Shown here piece by piece: positions 58,710 through 64,000 of a stretch of DNA of 64,000 nt. Each line of letters begins with the position of its first letter. Positions within the stretch are counted from its first letter, which is position 1. The notes under the pieces were generated by a model. That model saw nothing but the letters and a program-made list of their open reading frames with translations, made no database searches and had not been told where the DNA came from. A program made the position numbers and the translations under genes. The stretch is from Candidatus Diapherotrites archaeon (lineage in GTDB: Archaea; Iainarchaeota; Iainarchaeia; Iainarchaeales; 1-14-0-10-31-34), in assembly GCA_040755695.1 (NCBI GenBank), contig JBFMAK010000001.1:254637-318636 (forward strand), read 5' to 3'.

Positions 58710-60089
58710 TCAACTCCTAATCTTTTTTTGTTCAAAATAATTCCGGGCAACACGCTTTAATAAATACATTTTTTCAGCAAAACCTTTGTGAGGGTAATAA
58801 TAAAATGAAGGGAATATTAAAGGAAACTTTTTTATTAATGATATTATTTCTTTCTTAGTTGAAGCAGATAAATTAAATATGACTTGGTTACTTATGTCAG
58901 AAACAATGCCTTCATCAAACTTTATTGAATGTCTGTATTTATGATAGAGGGCTGAATTTGCTAGAGGACTACATAAATGAAGCTGTGTTCTAATTCTTTT
59001 GCCATATAATCCGTTGTAGAGGGTTCTCAAAAACATCGTTTTCCTGAAATCAGCAATTGATTCAAAGGGGAAGCCCCAAACAAATGAGACCAAAGTATCA
59101 TCAAAATATTTCATTGATTTGTCAATCACTTTTTCAGCTAATTCAATGGTGAAAGGCTTATTGATGCGTTTAAGCACATTATTTGAAGCGGATTCTATGC
59201 CATAATAAATTCTTTTAAAATCACTTCCTGATAATTCTTCCATTAATCTTTTGTCCATGCAGTTCACTGACGCTGAACACCCAAAATTAGCATCTATTTT
59301 TTGTTTTCTTATTTCTCTGCATAAGGCAATAACCCTTTTCTTGTTCAGAGCGAAATTATCGTCAACCATCCTTATCAACTGCGGCTTATATTCTGAAACC
59401 ACAAAATTTATTTCATTAACTACCCTCTCGATGCTTCTAAATGTTACTTTATTATTACACTGTGGGTTTATGCCGCAAAAAACGCATTTAAATATGCATC
59501 CGCGTGAGCTTGAAATATGGAATGTATTATAATTACTTAAATCAATTGAATTATTTATTGGAGACGGAAATTCATCCAAATTTATTGTTCTTTCTCTTGT
59601 AAAATTTGAAATAACTCTGCCATTGCTTCCGTAAGTTATTCCTTTAACTTTTCTAAGAGAATTTTTTTGTTTTATGGCATTCATTAATTCAACTATTGTT
59701 TTTTCTCCTTCGCCTCTCACAATTACCCCAATTTGAGGAAAATTCCTCATTACCTCTTCCTCAATACCATTTATTGCTGGCCCCCCAACTATAATCGTTT
59801 TTTCAGGGAATTTTTCTTTTAATTTTTTTATTCCGATTAATGCAAAAGGCAAAAATTCAACAGAAAAACTTAACCCCACAATGTCTGCAGAATTTTTTAG
59901 AAACTTAACTAAATTTTGTGGGTCATACTGGTTTTTGTAGGAGTTAAATTGATAATCTTTAAAATCAACTGAAAAGCCGGCTTTTTCAAGACTGCTTATA
60001 ATATACAACACTCCAACAGGAGTGTAGGCAATCTTTTTTGAGTTCTCTAGATATTTAACCCTCAAATTTACAAGTGTTATGTCAGCCAT
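58710..60089 (-). CDS. B12-binding-domain radical SAM enzyme
   Basis: A 459-residue class B-type radical SAM protein. The N-terminal domain (about residues 15-145: TPVGVLYIISSLEKAGF, IVGLSFSVEF, IIVGGPAINGIEEE, IVRGEGE) has the B12-binding fold, without a clear DxHxxG motif. The radical SAM core starts at CIFKCVFC (about 200-207) and carries MVDDNFALNKKRV and YYGIESASNNVL. Family members methylate or otherwise change unactivated carbons. It lies between a nucleotidyltransferase and the HprK-like gene. ATG at 60089. Confidence 0.86.
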   Translation of the reverse strand: MADITLVNLRVKYLENSKKIAYTPVGVLYIISSLEKAGFSVDFKDYQFNSYKNQYDPQNLVKFLKNSADIVGLSFSVEFLPFALIGIKKLKEKFPEKTIIVGGPAINGIEEEVMRNFPQIGVIVRGEGEKTIVELMNAIKQKNSLRKVKGITYGSNGRVISNFTRERTINLDEFPSPINNSIDLSNYNTFHISSSRGCIFKCVFCGINPQCNNKVTFRSIERVVNEINFVVSEYKPQLIRMVDDNFALNKKRVIALCREIRKQKIDANFGCSASVNCMDKRLMEELSGSDFKRIYYGIESASNNVLKRINKPFTIELAEKVIDKSMKYFDDTLVSFVWGFPFESIADFRKTMFLRTLYNGLYGKRIRTQLHLCSPLANSALYHKYRHSIKFDEGIVSDISNQVIFNLSASTKKEIISLIKKFPLIFPSFYYYPHKGFAEKMYLLKRVARNYFEQKKIRS

Positions 60090-60118
60090 TTTTTACTACC
60101 TAAAATTAACATTGATTT

Positions 60119-61183
60119 TTAATCAAGCAAAAAACCTTTAATGAATGGAATTAATTTTAATTTGTCTTTTAATCCTTTAGTCCAATAAAACCTAAAATAT
60201 AAGTACCTTAATCTAAATAAAACCTTATCTTTCCAAAAGTATTCGCTCTTGAGTATTCTGTTTTCATTAAAATTTTTTAAAAATAAGAGTGTTTCTTTTT
60301 TTGAATTTCTCTTTAACTTATTCATTGTTTTTTTTGGGATTTGCATTTCAAACAATTTTTGAGCTAAAAATAGTGAATGATAAAGTATTTCGCACACATT
60401 AAATTCAATTGCTCTCTCAACAAATTTATTCCAATCTATTTTAAATTTTTCAATTATTTTTTTCATTCTTAATAGATTTGGTATTGCCACTTGGAACGCA
60501 TGGGAGTAAATTAAATGTAAAGAAAAATAAATTAATTGGTCTTCAGGACAAAAGGTTCTCAGAAAATTGTTCCCTTTTATTGGCTTTGAGTCTTTCCGCA
60601 TCTTATTTATATCTAAATTAAAGGAATTTATGGGAAACAAGAGGTGCTGGTGCAACTCAAAATCTACAGTGAATGAACCAATTTCTTTTAAGAAAGGAGT
60701 GTGAATGCTATAACTCTTAAAAAATTTGTAAAAAATGGTTTCCTTCCCAACATAGTCCATTTTCTTTAATTCATATTCAATTAATGGAAAATCTTCTTTT
60801 CCCGCAAACAAATCAATGTCAGCTTCAGCCAGAAAATCATCTTCAAAAACTTCTTTTAATGCCCACCCCTTCAAAAGAATTACTTGAATTTTTTTCTCTT
60901 TTAATCTTTCAGCCAATTTTTTTAGCTCCCTTTTCAACAACATATTTTGGGATACAGAAAAAGAAAATAATTCTTCTAACTCTTTCATCTCTTTTCCTTT
61001 GTAACCCAATTTTTTCAAATTCAAGTAAATAGGATTAAAAACTAAATGATATTTGCTCATCCCAACAACTTCTTTCATGTTTATTCCCTGTTTAAGCAGG
61101 CTTTGAGCTTTAGCCAATCCTTTTTTTCCCAAAGGATAATCTGCACATAACAAAAGCAGTTTCTGTTCATTTGAAGGGCCCAT
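60119..61183 (-). CDS. nucleotidyltransferase (PF14907-like, RiPP/lasso-associated)
   Basis: A 354-residue protein. VILLKGWALKEVFEDDFLAEADIDLFAG (about residues 100-127) has the LKG-x-AL...DIDL pattern of the uncharacterised nucleotidyltransferase family often encoded beside lasso-peptide and HprK-like genes. The remaining part is helical (for example QLIYFSLHLIYSHAFQVAIPNLLRM). Known biochemistry of the family is sparse. It starts 3 nt after the methyltransferase gene and ends 29 nt before the B12-type radical SAM gene, in a continuous operon. Confidence 0.8.
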   Translation of the reverse strand: MGPSNEQKLLLLCADYPLGKKGLAKAQSLLKQGINMKEVVGMSKYHLVFNPIYLNLKKLGYKGKEMKELEELFSFSVSQNMLLKRELKKLAERLKEKKIQVILLKGWALKEVFEDDFLAEADIDLFAGKEDFPLIEYELKKMDYVGKETIFYKFFKSYSIHTPFLKEIGSFTVDFELHQHLLFPINSFNLDINKMRKDSKPIKGNNFLRTFCPEDQLIYFSLHLIYSHAFQVAIPNLLRMKKIIEKFKIDWNKFVERAIEFNVCEILYHSLFLAQKLFEMQIPKKTMNKLKRNSKKETLLFLKNFNENRILKSEYFWKDKVLFRLRYLYFRFYWTKGLKDKLKLIPFIKGFLLD

Positions 61184-61186
61184 TTC

Positions 61187-61921
61187 TTATTCCTCAATTT
61201 TTTTTGCCACGCAAAATAATGATAAACCTAAAGGCAATCTGATTTTCTTTGAAATCTTTGACTCAAAAGAAAGAATACTTAACAAAAGCCTGTTCACTGT
61301 TGGATGGAGCTTCATTAAATCGGACTCTCTGTCTTTAGAGAGGTTTTTGATCAACCTGAAGATTGTTATTAACGGAAAAAGCAAAGAATTCCAGTAAACT
61401 ATTTTTTCTATTGCAAAGCCTTCCTTAATAATTTTTTCTTTTAATTCCTTTTTTGTGTATCTGTGCCTTATGTGAACTGCTTTGTCGTGAGCACTGTAAA
61501 GTAAATTAAAGGCAGGTTCATTGATTATTATTATGCCCTTTTTTTTGAGCACTCTGTTGAATTCTTTTAATGCTTTTAAATCGCTTTCAACCCATTTATG
61601 ACATAAAACATCAAGTGAAAGAACAGCATCAAAAGAATTATTTTTGAAAGGAAGTTTCTCTATAGGGGCATTAACTAAATTCCTCAAGCCTCTTTTCCTG
61701 CAATATAAAAGGGCTCTCATTGAAAGGTCAAGACCCATTACTTTTACTGTCGCACTTAATTCTTTTGCCAGAATTCCTGTCCCGCAACCTGCATCTAAAA
61801 TCATTAAATTCTTTTTTCCAGAAAAATCTTTAATTCTTTCATGCACTAGTTTTCTGAGAAAAGAATTCCAGAAAAATTCTTCCTCCAATTCAAACAGTTT
61901 CTTGTATTCAAATTTTTCCAT
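61187..61921 (-). CDS. class I SAM-dependent methyltransferase (UbiE-like)
   Basis: A 244-residue methyltransferase. NLMILDAGCGTGILAKELS (about residues 37-55) is motif I. VMGLDLSMRALLYCRKRG and FDAVLSLDVLCHKW are motifs II and III/IV. Methyl-11 type, substrate unknown: lipid, sugar or peptide are all possible. It lies 3 nt after the glycosyltransferase gene and 3 nt before the nucleotidyltransferase gene. Confidence 0.88.
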   Translation of the reverse strand: MEKFEYKKLFELEEEFFWNSFLRKLVHERIKDFSGKKNLMILDAGCGTGILAKELSATVKVMGLDLSMRALLYCRKRGLRNLVNAPIEKLPFKNNSFDAVLSLDVLCHKWVESDLKALKEFNRVLKKKGIIIINEPAFNLLYSAHDKAVHIRHRYTKKELKEKIIKEGFAIEKIVYWNSLLFPLITIFRLIKNLSKDRESDLMKLHPTVNRLLLSILSFESKISKKIRLPLGLSLFCVAKKIEE

Positions 61922-61924
61922 TTA

Positions 61925-62644
61925 TTATTCCTTTCCAAATTTTTTCTTGAAACTAAAAATGTAAGGAACCATTTTAATTTCTCTCATTAAGCTAAAAGAG
62001 CTTTTTCTTTGCTCATGCCACACTACAGGCAATTCAATAATTTTCATTCCTTTCTTCTGTGCCCTAATCAAGAGTTCTGCGTCCCAGAACCAGCCTCTTG
62101 ATAGAGAGGCATCATAGCCTAATTCTTTCACTAATTCAATTAATTTTTTTCTTTTAAATGCCTTTATCCCGCAGTTATGGTCTCTTATTTTTGAATTGAA
62201 ATAAAACTGAATGAATTTGTTGTAAAGGAGGCTCATGAGGCGCCTGGAAATCCTCCTTTTTATTCTACTGCCTTTCACATACCTGCTTCCAAGGGCAATG
62301 TCTTCTCCTTTCCTTATTTCTTCAACCAGTTCAGGGATGGCACTCAAGCTTTGAATTGAATCAAGGTCCAGAAATACAACTATGTTGCCTTTTGCCTGCA
62401 GGAATGATTGCGCAAGATTTTCTCTTCTTGTGGGCCCTTTTTCAAATTCAATTAATTTAATTGCTTTTTTGTTTTTCGCGAATTCCTTTATTATTTTCCT
62501 TGAATTATCCTTTGAGTTATCATCAACTACAATCAATTCAAATGACCTAAAACCCTTATTCAGGAAATCATACATCTTGTGCAGGTTCTGCTTAACAGAA
62601 CTTTCTCCGTTGTACACAGGCACAAAAAAAGACACTTCAGCCAT
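61925..62644 (-). CDS. family 2 glycosyltransferase (dolichol-phosphate-sugar synthase-like)
   Basis: A 239-residue GT2 enzyme from ATG 62644 (MAEVSFFVPVYNG), 14 nt after the upstream stop with a TGAGGTTA ribosome-binding-like site; the longer frame overlaps the radical SAM gene. ELIVVDDNSKDNS is the DXD-preceding motif, VVFLDLDS the metal-binding DxD, and GYDASLSRGWFWDAELLIRAQ the acceptor-side region. Similar to dolichol-phosphate mannose/glucose synthases without a membrane tail. Encoded in the same operon as the RiPP-like genes. Confidence 0.88.
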   Translation of the reverse strand: MAEVSFFVPVYNGESSVKQNLHKMYDFLNKGFRSFELIVVDDNSKDNSRKIIKEFAKNKKAIKLIEFEKGPTRRENLAQSFLQAKGNIVVFLDLDSIQSLSAIPELVEEIRKGEDIALGSRYVKGSRIKRRISRRLMSLLYNKFIQFYFNSKIRDHNCGIKAFKRKKLIELVKELGYDASLSRGWFWDAELLIRAQKKGMKIIELPVVWHEQRKSSFSLMREIKMVPYIFSFKKKFGKE

Positions 62645-62658
62645 TTTTTTTCTTAACC

Positions 62659-63645
62659 TCAAAAATTCTTGCCAGCCAAATTCATTAAAGCTCCAAGATT
62701 CATTGAGCCAATGAAATTGTATTCCATGCAGTTTGCGCTTAGGCAGGAACCGCAATTTAAGCCAGATAACTTTTCAAATGCTTTTTCAAATCCATTTTCA
62801 AAAAAGTTTAGTGCATTAAATTTTTCCATTGAATTAAAGCACGGAAAAATGTCTTCGTTGGAGTCAATGTGACAGAACTGCCTTCCAGCAAGGCATTTTA
62901 TAGCCTTTGACGAATCAGGCCAGTACAGTAAATGCTTCAGGTACTGCATTGAATTTGCAACCTTTTTTCTTTCAATCTTTGCTTCAATCAATTTTTTTAC
63001 TACATTCTTGTATTCTTTTTCTGATGGTCGGATTTTTTCTGTTTTGCCTGAAAGCCTTGGGTTGTGGTGTAATGGCTGGAATGAAGCCCAGAAATTCAGT
63101 TCTTGGGCTTTTTCAAGAATGAAATCAATTTCATTCAAATTATATTTTGTGAGCGTTGTTACAGTCCATACCTTAATTCCGTTTTCCCTTGCTTTTTTTA
63201 TTGCACCCACCACTTTTTCATAGCATTTAATTCCTCTTTGCATGTCATGGATTTTCTTGCTTCCATCAAGACTCAATACAAGCAAATTCAAATTCTTCAA
63301 CTCATCAATTCTTTTCTCTGCAAGAATTCCATTTGACCCCAGAGTAGTGAAAATTCCTTTCTTGCGCGCAAAATCAATTATTTCTCCAATGTCTTTTCTC
63401 AGCAAGGGCTCGCCCCCAGTAAATCCAATCCTTTTTGTTCCTTTTTTTGAGAGGACTTCAATTACTTCAAGCACTTGCCCTGTACTCAAATCCTTGATTT
63501 TTCTTTCTGGAATATTGCAGTAAATGCATTTGGAATTGCACTTGTTTGTAATTGAAAAGCCTGCATTCAATGGAATTCTGGCCCCAAACAAATTGCATTT
63601 AATTATGCCGCCAAACAAACTTACGCCTTGAACAAACCCCATCAA
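62659..63645 (-). CDS. radical SAM/SPASM-like enzyme, first gene of the operon
   Basis: A 328-residue protein. The cluster motif is CNSKCIYC (about residues 36-43), followed by FTGGEPLLR and VLSLDG. The C-terminal part has auxiliary Cys residues: KCLAGRQFCHIDSNEDIFPCFN, then LNCGSCLSANC, a SPASM-like set. Such proteins modify peptides or, in archaea, act in lipid or cofactor pathways. It is the first gene of a seven-gene unit running to pqqD at 57510. An alternative Met start is at 63642. Confidence 0.87.
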   Translation of the reverse strand: MMGFVQGVSLFGGIIKCNLFGARIPLNAGFSITNKCNSKCIYCNIPERKIKDLSTGQVLEVIEVLSKKGTKRIGFTGGEPLLRKDIGEIIDFARKKGIFTTLGSNGILAEKRIDELKNLNLLVLSLDGSKKIHDMQRGIKCYEKVVGAIKKARENGIKVWTVTTLTKYNLNEIDFILEKAQELNFWASFQPLHHNPRLSGKTEKIRPSEKEYKNVVKKLIEAKIERKKVANSMQYLKHLLYWPDSSKAIKCLAGRQFCHIDSNEDIFPCFNSMEKFNALNFFENGFEKAFEKLSGLNCGSCLSANCMEYNFIGSMNLGALMNLAGKNF

Positions 63646-63702
63646 ACCAACTTTTAATGCATCAATTAAATAATTTAGCTAACATTAGAATAAATAGGTT
63701 AT

Positions 63703-64000
63703 ATGCTGGAAAAAGTGCCTAGATTCCAGTTATACTGGAACAAAAAAATCTTTCTTGCAGGACTAAAGACAATTCTTTCAGGTAAAACAATTGAAGGCCC
63801 TAAAATAAAAGAATTCGAGGGAAAATTTTCTCGCTATATTGGAGCAAAATATGCTGTAAGCATTCCTTCAGGAAAGATGGCGTTATATCTTTCAATTAAA
63901 GCCTTAAAATTAGAGAGAGGCTCAGAGATAATTGTGCCCGCATTCACAGTGCCCGAAGTTGTTTCAATGGTTTTGTGCGCTGGGCTAAAGCCTGTTTTTA
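63703..64000 (+). CDS. DegT/DnrJ/EryC1-family aminotransferase, N-terminal fragment
   Basis: ATG 63703 runs off the right edge. The 99 visible residues include LSGKTIEGPKIKEFEGKFSRYIGAKYAV and IPSGKMALYLSIKALKL, then EIIVPAFTVPEV, the N-terminal pattern of PLP-dependent sugar aminotransferases (DegT/DnrJ/EryC1/StrS). Such enzymes make aminosugars for surface glycans or natural products. The gene is divergent from the radical SAM/SPASM gene at 63645 across a 57-bp spacer. The PLP Lys lies outside the window. Confidence 0.85.
   Translation, partial: MLEKVPRFQLYWNKKIFLAGLKTILSGKTIEGPKIKEFEGKFSRYIGAKYAVSIPSGKMALYLSIKALKLERGSEIIVPAFTVPEVVSMVLCAGLKPVF

Noticed and set aside
54829-62644. Lasso-peptide cluster in the strict sense
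   Set aside because: No asparagine-synthetase-like cyclase or transglutaminase-like B2 protease is present in the window, so a lariat product cannot be claimed.
1-64000. CRISPR array or rRNA genes
   Set aside because: No regularly spaced repeats with unique spacers and no rRNA-like stretches were seen. The tandem repeats found are short, with two to five units, at gene starts.

Overview
The window is archaeal. It carries an archaeal C/D-box RNP operon (Nop5, fibrillarin), NMD3, a beta-CASP RNase of the aCPSF type, an ADP-forming acyl-CoA synthetase beta subunit, KaiC/Rad55-type ATPases, a geranylgeranyl-reductase-family enzyme and an intron-bearing tRNA gene. GTG and TTG starts are frequent and GGTGA is a common Shine-Dalgarno element. 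The low GC, gene-dense layout, many ATGA overlaps and many orphan proteins fit a DPANN-type archaeon. A Diapherotrites-like lineage is plausible, but that placement is inference.

Layout. 1-4900: left-edge isoprenoid-synthase-like fragment, a KaiC ATPase/V4R pair, an isoprenoid synthase-like / SemiSWEET / GGR cassette and a winged-helix regulator. 5000-10450: an AT-rich decaying accessory block (GNAT, nucleotidyltransferase, P-loop kinase, HAD-methyltransferase fusion, truncated aldehyde dehydrogenase, IS200-type tnpA with structured ends, radical SAM gene broken by a TAG). 10450-15920: core genes (aminotransferase, acyl-CoA synthetase beta, beta-CASP RNase, membrane protein, NMD3, Xre-type regulator). 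15920-18110: a Doc/Fic mini-island bounded by a copied tRNA-Arg 3' end, the intron-containing tRNA-Arg(CCT), a second IS200/IS605-type element and a small ORF. 18150-25770: proline iminopeptidase-like hydrolase, polyprenol-kinase-like protein, an ATPase/DUF234 gene between two dockerin-derived direct repeats, two large secreted proteins and a decaying toxin-antitoxin-like locus. 25860-33980: MFS transporter, an operon joining nop5, fibrillarin and a bacterial-type sigma-70-like factor, GlyRS, tRNA-Thr and orphans. 34015-35310: tnpB-only element with an internal TAG. 35330-42550: a second MBL RNase-like protein, a second convergent PIN/RHH pair, DNA glycosylase, AspRS, MBL hydrolase, AsnRS and tRNA-Asn. 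42640-50760: GT-C-like membrane enzyme, then a four-gene ATGA-coupled operon linking a KaiC-family ATPase to three large membrane-anchored surface proteins. 50920-54830: TraB, a tRNA-binding-domain protein, PHP phosphoesterase and a second ATPase/DUF234 gene. 54830-64000: a putative archaeal RiPP locus.

The most interesting region is the right end. A 29-residue peptide gene missing from ordinary gene calling (56452-56541) carries a YxxPxI leader-like motif and lies just upstream of a radical SAM enzyme. The opposite strand encodes a PqqD-family protein, an HprK-like P-loop protein, a second (B12-type) radical SAM enzyme and a nucleotidyltransferase of the kind found beside lasso-peptide clusters, all in one tight seven-gene operon with a methyltransferase, a glycosyltransferase and a third radical SAM/SPASM enzyme. 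An S26 peptidase and a lipoprotein flank it. Lasso cyclase and transglutaminase-type protease genes are not seen, so the chemistry would differ from lasso peptides.

The second candidate system is the KaiC-ATPase/surface-protein operon at 44228-50749. Other notable points are the sigma factor inside the C/D-box RNP operon, the tRNA-bounded Doc island, two tail-to-tail PIN/RHH pairs, and three accessory genes each interrupted by a single in-frame TAG.
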